Below are positions 21,246-44,425 of a stretch of 64,000 nt of DNA, piece by piece (the stretch's first letter is position 1; every line of letters begins with the position of its first letter). The notes under the pieces are model-generated. The model saw nothing but the letters and a program-made list of their open reading frames with translations. It did no database searches and was not told the origin of the DNA. Origin of the DNA: Tubulanus polymorphus (lineage: Eukaryota; Nemertea; Palaeonemertea; Tubulaniformes; Tubulanidae); the NCBI RefSeq assembly GCF_964204645.1, contig NC_134027.1:11210485-11274484 (forward strand). Direction: 5' to 3'. The translations under genes and the position numbers were made by a program.

Positions 21246-21954
21246 AATTAGAGTAGGTTCGAATCCCATCTAATTCAAGAAATATGTGAATGCTCAAACA
21301 CCGTAATTGAACCCCATACATTTCCTATAAATATTTGCCTTAAAGGTCCTGCAGATTGTTTTATCTCCTTAGAGGTGCCATCGATCAATAAAAATACTTT
21401 TTCCAGTTACCACTCTCAAGTGGTGTTTAATCTTATGGTCTAATAAATGTTAACTAACTTAAAGAACCATCAAGATAAAATGCCAGCCTGGGGCTAGTTG
21501 CTCAAAGATAACGGCGGATAAATACCGTAGTAACAATGCACTTATAATTGTCACTATGTCAACTATCCACTGATTAACTATAACCAACTTCCGAGCAACC
21601 GGCCCTAATCTAACTTGAATCCTCGAATGCGCAACTGCCCCCCAGATATCGGCCAAATCTTATGGTCCCAAAAGATCAAAGAGTGTGAAAGAAGTTTACT
21701 GTTTAAAGATATAAAAACTTTATTCTGTATGAAAATAATATCACAATGCTTTAACCAGATATTATTCAATTAAGATTCTAAATATTTAACATCCATATAA
21801 GCTCAAATCAGCTTATATAAAACAAATACATTTCGAGATGATTAATGAGGGTTCCATGGATTCCGTCCAATTTACGTAATCCTGAACAGTTTCATCGAGA
21901 TTTTGATCTTATCCAGACATTATCAACAGTCAAAACATAGACCAATACATACGC

Positions 21955-22185
21955 AGGGCTGCCAACCTCTAATGTAGAAAGTGCTATCAGTAACAATTTG
22001 TTTTTTTTTACAGTAACATTTCATTGAAATACTAAAGAAAATGTTCAAATCAATTTGTAATCAACAGTAAGACCCTCAGTAACGTCTTTCATATTTCTGT
22101 ATGCATCAAACAAATTGAATCAGTATTTCTCATTATGAAATAGTAACAAATACTGTAAATCAGAAACAGTTGGTAGCTCTGCATG
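21955..22185. repeat. Dispersed repeat shared with 14095-14325
   Basis: Second member of the 230-base family described at 14095-14325, same orientation, non-coding. Confidence 0.6.
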
Positions 22186-22471
22186 GCATGTTTTATCCAT
22201 TTTTCAATTACTCAAATGATCCAGATGAATTAGTAAATACATTGTCTATTACAAATTAAGAGGTGCATTTGAGTGGTGCAAACCAATTAGATATCAGTTT
22301 TAATTACACGGTTTTTGAGGCTTTATCAGCACCGGTTTATGCAAATGTCACGTAGATTTTCTTTGATTGAAGAAGATGGTGGGGAACAACATTTCTCTGT
22401 TTCAATATGCCGCCATCTTGGTTGAGTCAGTCTACTCTAATCACAGTTGGGTCCAGTAAACTCAAACCAGT

Positions 22472-22700
22472 CATAACAACTTAGCGGTCTAATCGGTTTG
22501 CTCTAAATAAACTAATACAATGAACAGTAGAACTCACTTAATTCAGATGACTAGGGACTGCCCAGATTTCTCCGAATTAAGTAAAATCCGAATTATCAAT
22601 AATAGTTTACGTGGTTCCAGGTTAAATGGACCAGATATTTCATCCGAATTAAGTGAAAAACTGGATTGAAAAATCCAAATTAAGCAAGTTCTACTGTTCA
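22472..22700. mobile_element. pogo/Tigger-like MITE with duplicated flank
   Basis: The element at about 22528-22698 starts aacagtagaactcacttaat and ends with the inverted attaagcaagttctactgtt. About 55 bases of left flank plus the first half of the element recur at 25975-26120, so this piece was copied together with non-element DNA. The long terminal repeats of the form CAGTAGAAC...CTTAATT resemble pogo/Tigger elements. Confidence 0.55.
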
Positions 22701-23102
22701 GCTCTACAGTATTACTTCTTTAGCAGGAGATATCGCCGCTAAAGTTAGAACATGGGTTCATAAACAAGAGTTAGAACTACGATGATAAAATTGAAATATT
22801 TTTCTAGTTTTTCTAGTACACAAATGCATTTCTAGTCAGGAGTATTTAATTCAGGGCAGATTTATTTACAGTACCACTTCCACTTGTAGATCCATTAAGT
22901 GTGATTCAACCTAGACTACACGACTGTCCAAACTACATATCCAGAATTCAATTTCAAATGAATAAGTTATATCAAGCTTCAACTGGACAATGAATGGTTA
23001 GTGTATTGCACAATTAAAAAGATGCAAATATCTGGTTTTTTGTAAATGCAGCGAAAGCAGATAATGCTATGCACCAAATAATTTGTGAATATCATGCATT
23101 AT

Positions 23103-34480
<11,378 letters not shown>

Positions 34481-35212
34481 TTCTTACAAGATGTTTGATC
34501 TTATTTTGATCAAAAATGAAAATCATCAGGGGTAGGGGTAGGGATTCCCTCATTTGAAAATGACGTCACTCCCGCGTATACTCAGGGAGCTCCCAGGTGG
34601 CAGGACTTGACTGCACGCGCGTGGTGAAGGCCCTTGGCGTTAATGTTGAGAACCCTGTAGAAAGCGATCACCCAGCCGCTTTTCGGCGATAGGCTTCAAC
34701 GTTGATTTTGGAGACCTTGATAAAGACCACGTTTACGCTACGGTGTGCGACGGCATTGGATGATGATAGAGAGATATTCTCGGTAGAATAATAAAGCACC
34801 CTTCTGGTGAGTTGCGACCGATTATAGCGAGTAATTTTTGAATTTGAAAAAACCATTGGTACCCTAGCCCAAAATTTTAAACTCGGAAAGGTGTGTTTGA
34901 CGGGTTATTAAATAGGGAGACCCAGCCGGGCCTGACGCAAACAAAACGTCACCCCACACCGCAACTCGCACAACAAAATTTTTGCCGACCAAAGTTGACC
35001 AAATAGAATTAAAAGCATCTTCTTGGGTACTACACGTACCCATCAAAAATGAAAAGAAAAGCAAGTGTTTTATTTCTGATCCCTCCTTTTTGGCAGGGGT
35101 TTAACCTGTGGTGTCACAACAGGATTCAATTTGTTTGAAATAGATTTGCACAAACGGTTGCTGTTTGTAGGAAAATTGTCTCGTTCATACCGGTTTTTCT
35201 TAAACCTTTACA

Positions 35213-35290
35213 CCTAAATGGTTTACGTTAACCGACTAAATGGTTTACGTTTTTACCGACTAAATGGTTTACGTTAACCGACTAAACCGT
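35213..35290. repeat. Tandem 25-base repeat, three copies
   Basis: Three successive units of the form aaatggtttacgttaaccgact, the middle one with a few extra t bases, in the intergenic region between HELLS and RBM39. Confidence 0.75.
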
Positions 35291-36171
35291 TCGCCGAGCA
35301 GTCAGTAAGATCAAACCGACATCCAGTATTGCGTAGGCCTAGTAAGGAAATTTCCGCTGTCAGCAGACTCGAACCGACATTTCCTTCTGTCACATTTGTT
35401 CTCACGACGGAAAACCGTCTTATGACGCAATTAACCGATACAAACTCGTTTTGTTTTCAAACGTTTGCGCCCCTGCTATGGCATCGCAACGGCGTGCTGT
35501 GAATGCTTTCCTGCGAGAGTGCGCTACAGTACAACCAACAGAAGGTTGTTGTACATGCGCTGTGTTACGGAGGCTCAATCAGAAATCATATGGGTTATTT
35601 TAGCCCGGGTTGTTCCAAGCTTGAGGAATCCACGATATTTGCCTCGGCATTTGTAGTAGGCATTACTACAACCGGCAATCTGATTGGCATTGCAGGTTAA
35701 AATCCCTGCATAGATAAGATGTCTCCTATATGGATAGTCACAAGAGTTTCGCGAGGTTTGCTATACAGCCAACAAATTTCGGGCCAATTCGAGTAGTTAA
35801 TTTAGTTATAATCCATTTGAGTCGGACCTGATGGGAACAAGATTTTTGTAAGAGATAAGTGAATCTGACTTATAAGAAAGATATCGTTTGTTGCTATAAT
35901 TAATTCTCAATGGATTTATTAATTATAGGGTTATTAAAATGAATGTGTACGTGGCCTTGTACGAGGAAAATCCGCACAAAATCTTGCAGCTGGATATGTC
36001 AGTCGGATGCGACCATCAGACTGCATTCTGAATCTGATACATGAATCAATGGATCAACTGAACATTCGGACCATAGTATGGTCATCGCGCGTCCAAAAAT
36101 CAGTCTTATTATCACCGAACACAAATATGAAAAGAGTCATTTCTTTTAGACACTACCTACATGCATAACTA

Positions 36172-36682
36172 GGGTGGCCACCTACCAGGAAATAAGGAAA
36201 AATTCGGGGAATTTTTATATGGGATAGCTCGATTGTGTAAAATCAAACACTTTCCATCTTTGTAACTGATATAATGATAAGTGTCTTATATCCAGCGAAG
36301 CTGCTCGGAGCACTTTGATTTTTTTGTATTCATTGTTTTCAATAAGAAATTAACAAGCCAGGTCCCTTTGAAAAACAGAAGGTCACAGTTCGGGAAACAA
36401 AAGCTGGTTTGAAAAAGCAGGCGGGTCCTTTACAAATGACAGACGGGTCTGGGACCTGGCGCGTTGAAAACACTGGTATTATTACCCCAGCCATTTAATA
36501 CTCTAATACATATCGGTCATCTCTCCCTGGTGAGAAGTAACAATTGCTAACAATTGCTCAGGAGTCATCTATGCCTTGATGTATTAGCTGTGTTTATTTA
36601 TAGGATTCTTTAAGAAGAAATTGCGTGCATGTCGGGAAACAGGCAGGGAATAAGCAAAGTTAAATCAAAGTGGCCACCCTGA
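36172..36682. mobile_element. MITE of the AGGGTGGCCAC family, full-length copy
   Basis: About 510 bases bounded by agggtggccacct on the left and agtggccaccct on the right, immediately upstream of the RBM39 start. The interior has no open frame of note. It probably lies in the RBM39 promoter or 5' UTR region. Confidence 0.6.
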
Positions 36683-36758
36683 TAGATGAATCTTGGTATA
36701 AATATGAATTATATTTTTCAGGATTATTGAATAAAATAGATTGAATAAAAAAGACACA

Positions 36759-39700
36759 ATGGCTGACGAATTAGACGTCGAAGCTATGCTGGAAGCTCCG
36801 TACAGAAAAGAGGTAATGTCTTCAACTGGATTAAACTGTAATGTTCTTTTGATAGCGTATATTTGTTATTAAGTACCCATACCTGTATGTTTATGAAATG
36901 ATGAACAACGACAATTCTTCCGGGTAAATGATATATTTCGGGGGGTTAATTGGATTAAACGAGGATGGTAGTACTGTGTTATTGCAAATAAGCACTTTCT
37001 AGCAATTGTTTTAACCCTTTCAGTGCGTTAGTATAAATCAGTGATAGATTTTGCTATTACAACACACTGCAGTGTATTGATGTAATTGGTAATTAGTAAT
37101 TATCTCTCTTGAAAAATGGCAGCACCTGTCAAACACAGTGAAATACCACCGCGATGTACACGCACTGTAGTGGTATTCCCGTTATTCAACACACTAGGGT
37201 GGAATTTTTGTTTAATTTTCAAATTATCCAGCACTATAGGGTATTAATTAATCAGCACTGAAAGGGTTTAAGTCAATCTGTTTTGAAATCCTAATTTTGT
37301 GGAATGATTAGCCATTGTTATTCGCAAAGGATGTTTTATTCCGGTAAGTATTAAAAAGCCCCGACAAAATAATCAGTGAAATTATGTCTATGAGTGATCG
37401 GACAGTTTGGCGGTGGCCACCGGCGGGGAGGGGGGCAGCAAATAACGTAAAAGCTACATGTGTCCCATTTTGTTCTATCTTAGATACGAAATACATGTAG
37501 TTACAGCTTCTCTGGCTATCCAAGACCAGGTCATCGAGTCTAGAAAAGGTAGACATTCATCCGATTGGTATTATTAACATCTCCGACTTTTAAAAGTCGT
37601 TCGTATAGTCACTCGTCAAACGAGAGAGAAAGAAAAAAAAGCTATTTTCGGTTTGCTTTAAGTCTGGTTGTGTGTACTACAGGAATTGCATGGATTATGA
37701 AAATTACATATTTAAACAATCAATTGTATAACGATAATTTACGATGTTGTTTGGATATTAACGGGAAAAAAAAATTTATTGTTAATCAAACATGTACAAA
37801 CGAAATGAATTCTATATATTTGATTTTTGCTTATTGATTAAATATATTTAACGGAATTAGAATTGTTCAGATGTGTGATTTTAAAAAAAAACAACAAAAA
37901 CCAATTTAGGAATCTTTTCGAATTTTGCGACTGTATCACTTGTGCACTTAAAATCGGTACTGAATATTGTCCATCCTGTCTCGTACCAGGGTCACCCATT
38001 TGATGCAGTCGGTTATGGAAGAATGGTTACCTACACCATCGTAGGCTGAACTACCGGACGGGATTTGCGCACGACAGTGGATTATTGTGCTACGTGTACC
38101 TTAGAACTCTGCCTTTCCCAGCTATCCATTTATTGGCAGTGATTTTAGCTTAAAAGTGTTGTCGGAAAGGTACAATTAAACTGATTTTAAGTCAGGATAG
38201 TGGCCTGTCGAGTGGCCCTCCCATAGTTCTTCTTTTTCAGGTCGCGAATTAATAAAAGGTACCGCCTCGAAGTATGACCCGTGTACTATTTTATGTCATT
38301 TCTCAATCATCAGTTGTTTCACGCAAATTTCGGCGACCAAATTCTTAGTTTTCTTTAAGCGACAGTTTCTGTTCTGAAGGGATATGTGCATGATTAAGAA
38401 ATGACGCATGATATCGTCTCAGGTTATCCTGTCGATTAGTTGACGCCCGGCTCTTTATTTTCGGTTCAAATATTACATAAATTAATTCCTGTCTGGGTCT
38501 CGTCTCGATTTTGATCGAAACCGTTTGAAAATTGAAACATTTCTATGATTAGTTAAGAAGTGGTGAAAAGTTAGTTTTGAATTCGAACTTGCGAGGTGGA
38601 GTCATTCTTTTCGAGCGAAAGCGCAGACCGTAGTTGGTATTCATTTATGGTAATATGCGCTATCCAGAATAACAATTAGAAACACGTCACTATCCTGTCC
38701 CTCCTGGCCCAGTCGCCCCTTACATATATTCATATGTAGCCTAATTCTTAGTACTATTCCAACTGTCGGCTGCTGACACGTACGGCTGGCTCCGTGTGTT
38801 TTCAGGTAACAAGTTGTAAGCTAGTATAATGTGCGAATATTTCGATAAAATAGAACTAATGGCGAATGTTGTTGTTTCTTTTCTTTCCCCTTTTGTTTTT
38901 TCGACCCGCATCTCCGGCGCTGTGTGTGTACGTCGTACATGTGTGTTCGGTGTGTGCTACTACTACTACTGCTACTACTGCTACTCATAACTGTGGTGTC
39001 ACTTATTTTGGAATGGCAGGATGAAATCAAGAATGGCAAAGACAAGGGCAGCAGTCGCGATAAAGACCGCGACAGAGACCGAGATCGGAAGTAAGTTTCA
39101 AATAATTCGTTCTCCTTTATTTTGAGCCTTAATAGTCTTGATATTCAATAATTGTAAGCACTGTCATCGGACAGGCATGTTCATTAGGGGCGTTGAATAT
39201 TGAAATGGTCAAATCGTCTAGCTTTTCAGATCACTTCCCAAGTGAGCATGTTGTCCCTGGACGTCTGGTTATCAGGGAAAGTTGGGGACATTTCTTGAAT
39301 ATAATTAGGGAAGAGTCAGGGAATTTGAGATCGCTAGATTGCGCCTAAAATCAAACAATTTCTGTATGTTTTACATATTTGACAGTGGTAATTGATTGGA
39401 TTCATATCAGATCAAGGCAGGAAAAACAACATGCATGTTTAGGGAATAGTCAGGGGAAAAAGCAAGTCAAATAAAAGTGGCCACCCTGTCATTTTGTTTT
39501 CATATCCTACATAGAAGTATATTCAATAAACTTTCAGAAGACGCAGCCGAAGCCGCGATCGAAAGAGATCGCGATCACGAGAAAGGAAAGATCGCGGCGA
39601 GAGGGATCGCGATCGACGCGACAGAGATCGAGACCGACCGCGGGATAAGGATCGAGACAGCAGACGGAAGAGGAGTCGTTCGCGCAGTCGCGACAAACGC

Positions 39701-41473
39701 AGCCGACGCAGTAGATCGCCGTCGTTTAATCGGCCGCCGCGTAGATCGCGTTCGAAATCTCCGTACGGTGGAGCTGGCGGCGGTGCTGGTGCTGGTGGCG
39801 CCGGTGCTGGTCCGCCTGCTTGGAAGAATAAGAAGAGGAGTCCTTCGCCAAACAGGTATTAAACATTATGTTTTAGTTAGTCGTGACCTAGTCATCCGGT
39901 GTTGAGCTGAACACCTTTGCTGCCACTGTGATATTATGATATTACATAGCCTTTGCTCAAAATTGACCATCGAGAATGAAGCAGAGTTTCTTTACACCGC
40001 CTGCCAATCAGAAACAATAAATCTGGCATGCCAGGGTGTCAATATTTGACAGTGAAGGGTCCGCTACAAGCATACTCATAGTAGTAGTACTTAATGCAAC
40101 TGGGCCAGTTGTGTGTGGAGAAAGGACGTTAAGTCCCGGAAGGGCGATTCAATTGTCTTTAAAAAAAGGAATCAAGTAATGCTCGTTTGGGTATATATTA
40201 TTTCCTTGTATGTGGAATGGCAGTTATAATCTGGCTTAGTGTTGCACACAGCACGAGAAAAATTCCTAACGGCTGTTTGCATAAATATTGTTGAATAATG
40301 TTGTTAAATTTGTTTTCTTGCAGCCGAGAATTCGCAAACCAACCTTATGGTTCTATGCGTTTGACCAGGTAAATTTTTGATTTTCTATGTCGAGCTAGCC
40401 CTATTTTATGAGATTAATTGGGTTGATGCCATTTTTAACTTTTTAACTCGTGTATTTTAGAAACAATCTACCGGAGTTGACTCCTGAGGAGCGCGATGCG
40501 CGAACAGTTTTTTGCATGCAGTTGCCATCGAGTATTCGTCCTCGTGATATTGAAGCATTCTTCTCATCAGTCGGAAAGGTGAGAGATTTGGAGAGAGATT
40601 TTTAAATTCACAACCAACTATGAAATATATCGTACTTTCAGTTCTGTTGTTTCCTCGAGTTATCTCGTAGCGGATAGGCCTTCTTATTCCATCACTGTTG
40701 CATATGCATGTTATGACATCATGGGCGAAATTCAGTTTTCATAGTCGACTAAAGGTCGGAACTAACTGAATGACTTAAGTTTGGTCGTAGCGTATTTGAC
40801 AGTGTTGCCATCTTGGAACTGCGCCCGAACTACAGAAATTCGTCCATTTCCGCACCATAATTCCGACTAATTGAAATTTTGTTTCATTTAGTTTGACTAT
40901 AGTCGACTAACTCCGATAACTGAAGTTTGCCATGGCTGCTGAAGTAGCAAGACTTTCAATCCCTCAAAAAGATAGGGAAAATTAACCTCAATTTTGGCTA
41001 TTCTTCTATTTCTGGTAGGGGCGGCAGATATTTTATAAGGGGTGGGTGGAAAAATGGATGGTATTGTCGCCCCTCTCAAACCTATCGAGAGTACACTGCT
41101 AAGAGGTGATATGCGTGAACTTTAATCCAACGTTTTATTTCAGGTTCGAGACGTGCGAATTATCACGGATAACAAAACGAGACGATCGAAAGGCATCGCG
41201 TACGTCGAATTCGCCGAGTGCGAATCGGTGGCGCTCGCGCTCGGTTTGAACGGTCAGCCGTTGAAGGGCAAACCGATCACCGTTCAGGCGTCTCAGGCTG
41301 AGAAAAATCGCACCGGCAATCCGACGGCCATCTTGCCGGGGATGGATCACAAAGGACCGATGCGATTGTACGTCGGCTCTTTGCACTTCAATATCACCGA
41401 AGAAATGCTCAGGGGTATATTCGAACCTTTTGGAAAGGTGAGATTTCTGATTAAACTGATATTTGATTTCCAC

Positions 41474-41570
<97 letters not shown>

Positions 41571-44425
41571 GTTTATATTATATTATTTGATATGTATAAT
41601 TTCACCTAAAATTTACGCGATATCTTTTAGATCGATCACATAAACTTAGTTATGGACAGTGAGAGTGGCAGATCAAAAGGATTTGGATTTGTTACAGTAA
41701 GTAGGCCTATATTTGTTGTAATCATGTTGTAATTTTTGGGTTAAAATCTGTGTAAGACAACGGGTTTCGATCTACGGAATAAAAACCACTTGTCTGAAAA
41801 TCTTGCCCTACGCAAACACAGTCCAATTGGTGGCACAATCATCTGTTGTATCGAGTGAAAAAAAGCTTTGATACTTAAAGTTGCACTAGCCTGATGGATA
41901 AGTGATGATGATAACCTATTTATCCTAATGAGAACGTGCTTGTCCCGGGCAATGGAACAAGTGCTTGGATCGGACCCTGCCACAAATGTATTAAGTCCTG
42001 TTTTAACTACACGTATTATCATTATCATATTGAAGTGTGTTAATTTGATGTTCTATGTACAGTTCCAGACAGCGGATGATGCGAAGAAGGCTCTTGAACA
42101 GTTGAACGGTTTTGAGTTGGCCGGACGACCAATGAAAGTCGGTCACGTAACGGAGCGGACAGCTGATACCCAGGGCGCGGCAATGCTGGACAGCGACGAG
42201 ATGGATCGAGCTGGTATCGATCTCGGCGCTACTGGTCGACTGGCTCTTATGGCGAAACTAGCTGAAGGTAATTTTGCAAAAAGATCTTAGTATCCTTGTG
42301 GATGCAATGCATGGCCAAACATAGTAATAGTAATTAAATTTCTATAGTGCCCTTTTCACTTTAGAATGGTCAATGGCGCTTTTCATTAAATCGGTAAAAG
42401 TTAAGCCAAACCAAATTTGTATTCAAATTCAATTTGCTGAGTGTTAAGTTGACATTGATTGGATAAGTTAGTCAACACATTCATGGTCTCATCTAAAATG
42501 ACTGAAGCGATTTTGACTAAATGAGATTAGTTCATCATGAGTGGAACGACAATGAGTCATTCAGTCATGAACAGTTCATTCTCAAATCAACTTGAATAGA
42601 ATTTTGAGCCTCGCAGATGCTCACTTGCTACAAGCGGAAGCCTCGACTGCCACGGAATTTTATTCTCTCAACCGGCTTAATCGTGAACTTGTTTATAATT
42701 TTTAGGTACGGGATTTGAAATTCCGCCGGTAGCCGCTAATGCGTTGAGTTTGACTCAACCGACGGAAGCAGCGCCACCAGTTCCTCAACAGGCTGCAGTG
42801 ACTACCGCGCCACCCATAGCTACACAATGTTTTATGCTATCGAACATGTTTAATCCAGTTACGTAAGTATTCCCTGCTTCGTTGTTTAAAGACGAACACT
42901 AACTTGAAAGTAAATCGACGCCTTGAAAAATATGTATTTTGCAAATATTGTCGACAATTTATGTGGATTTGAATATATAGATAATTGAAATGATTGGCAA
43001 CCAGTCTAGCCGGGATAGTGCACATCTCTCAAATATAATAACATTGAAATTTATCGAAAATGAAACAGGAGTTATGAAATATATTTAATTACAAAAGACG
43101 TTAAAAAAAGACTTTGTTGTTTTAGCACTGCAGTACACTTCAGATACATAGCCTCTCATGGCTGATTTCGAAATCTAGAATATGTTGGGGAGTCTTGTGA
43201 AGGGCATATAATTCCTAGGAATTTTTGAATTTCAGAAAGTTTACAATGCACCAGATTATAAAGATGTGCCAATCCTTCTTACTAGTCATGACCAGAATCT
43301 CAATAATTTGCCACTCTAGCCATTTAGGCTGATTGATAACGAGCAGATTTTCGCAATCGGGAATCCATAATTTTGGTGTCGCAGATATCCGAGGGTTGAT
43401 AGTTAGTGATGCACAGTTAAATAGAAATCTCAAATCTCATTTGTAGGGAATCGGAGCCCGGCTGGGATCAGGAAATCAAAGATGACGTAATCAATGAGTG
43501 CAACAAACACGGTGGAGTCTTTCACATATACGTCGACAAAACTTCACCGACAGGCAATGTCTACGTTAAATGTCCGAGTATAGCCGCGGCTGTCGCCTCG
43601 GTGCAAGCGCTTCACGGTCGATTTTTTGCAAGTACGTATTTTACCATTTAACGTTTACTTTACATCCGCACGTGGCCCATGTCCAATTTAGCACAGTCAA
43701 ACTCGCTTAATCCATATTTTGGTCTAGTCCGGACAATATTTGCGGTGCCTGTGTACATTAATATGTAAGAAAATGGCACGTATTTCCTGTGAACCGGATG
43801 AATTTAGTTGGTCCGAAATGATCTGAATTAAGCAGATTCTACTAAAGTTAAAATTTGCAATACAAATTGGGATTAAAAATATGGCCAATTGAATTCGAAA
43901 TATACATATGAAGACCAGAAAGTAATGACGTCTGAAGTGATGTGATTATTTATTTGATTATGACTTAACCCGGATTTAACTGTAGTGACAACTCAAATAA
44001 TGTGACAAACTTATACCGTGTAATTCACTTTATTCTCGGATCAGTTATATTTGGATTTTCATTTATTTCGGATTAAAATTCCAGTCCCCTATTGGTTATT
44101 TCTATTCAAATGAAAGCACGTTTAATTCGCACAAAATTTTCCAGTCCGAGGTGATCCGAATTAAGCAAGGTCTACCGTGTACCGATTTCAACTGTTTAGC
44201 AACATCGTTTATATGGTTTTATTTCTTTTTTTTTCGCTAGGGAAAGTGATTACGGCGGCGTACGTTCCGTTGCCGAACTACCACCAGTTGTTCCCCGATG
44301 CTCAGGTCGCGCGTTCGCTGTTGATGTCGTCGGCGCAGCACCAAGCGCAGTTACAATACGCGTCGCAGTACGGCGCCGCCGCCGGTATGATGGGAGCCAT
44401 GCAGCAGGGTTTGCTGCCTCCGTGA
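36759..44425 (+). CDS. RBM39: RNA-binding protein 39 (RBM39/CAPER), SR-like splicing factor
   Basis: A nuclear splicing factor and transcriptional coactivator related to U2AF65. Exons: 36759-36812, 39020-39090, 39538-39855, 40324-40368, 40461-40578, 41144-41437, 41631-41696, 42063-42267, 42706-42862, 43447-43631, 44241-44425. They total 1698 bases (565 aa) with all phases matching; human RBM39 is about 530 aa. The N-terminus MADELDVEAMLEAPY is diagnostic of the family. Residues 19-160 form an RS/RD-rich region with a Gly/Ala-rich insert. RRM1 starts near 176 (TVFCMQLPSSI), RRM2 near 275 (MRLYVGSLHFNI) and the C-terminal UHM-type RRM near 436 (NKHGGVFHIYVDK, GNVYVKCPSIAAAVA). The LDSDE, ATGRLALMAKLAEG and TQCFMLSNMFNP segments match. 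The tail after VPLPNYHQLFPDA is a Gln/Ala/Met-rich extension. Possible poly(A) signals AATAAA occur near 44729 and at 45486-45491. Confidence 0.96.
37015..37267. mobile_element. piggyBac-like MITE, copy 2
   Basis: A 253-bp element in RBM39 intron 1 with ends ccctttcagtgc and gcactgaaaggg, flanked by TTAA at 37011-37014 and 37268-37271. The internal palindromes are partly eroded compared with copy 1 and the interior runs in the opposite orientation. Confidence 0.7.
39235..39492. repeat. Truncated AGGGTGGCCAC-family repeat
   Basis: In RBM39 intron 2, ending in aaaagtggccaccctgtc just before exon 3, with tcagggaaa-type interior phrases; the left terminal repeat is missing. Confidence 0.45.
41480..41569. 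repeat. (AT)n microsatellite, about 90 bases
   Basis: Nearly uninterrupted AT repeats with a single break near 41511, in the RBM39 intron between the exons that encode the two halves of RRM2. Confidence 0.97.
41745..41925. repeat. Dispersed repeat shared with 48755-48955
   Basis: The shared order gatctanggaataaaa, cttgccctac, ggtggcacaatc, gtatcgagtg, gatgataacc is found in both copies in the same orientation. This one is in an RBM39 intron. No coding capacity; possibly a SINE body, family unknown. Confidence 0.55.
43690..44182. repeat. pogo/Tigger-like repeat fragments in the last RBM39 intron
   Basis: 43690-43850 starts cagtcaaactcgcttaatcc and ends ttaagcagattctac, a TIR pair related to 9680-9865. 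A second degraded piece at about 44030-44182 repeats the aattaagcaaggtctac ending. Both are non-coding. Confidence 0.45.

Larger units (their letters stand above)
20281..23102. other. Region between copine start and HELLS 3' end
   Basis: Should hold the copine promoter and 5' UTR on its left and the HELLS 3' UTR on its right; a minus-strand AATAAA (plus tttatt, 22861-22866) lies about 240 bases past the HELLS stop. Between them are repeats: 21022-21245 (shared with 8968-9190), 21955-22185 (shared with 14095-14325), and a pogo/Tigger-like MITE at about 22528-22698. Short open frames here are unrecognised and probably chance. Confidence 0.5.
34481..36758. promoter_or_regulatory. Intergenic region between divergent HELLS and RBM39
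   Basis: If the tentative HELLS start is right, the two genes are head-to-head, about 2.3 kb apart. The stretch contains a GC-richer part (about 34560-35700) with tandem atggtttacgtt repeats at 35213-35290 and a MITE of the AGGGTGGCCAC family at 36172-36682 just upstream of RBM39. No TATA box or confident core promoter could be assigned. The short open frames at 34864-35064 and 35465-35700 match no known family. Confidence 0.4.

Noticed and set aside
39477-39905. 142-codon plus-strand frame over RBM39 exon 3
   Set aside because: It is a shifted reading of the arginine/serine-rich exon. The phase from exon 2 selects the RS frame, which matches RBM39.
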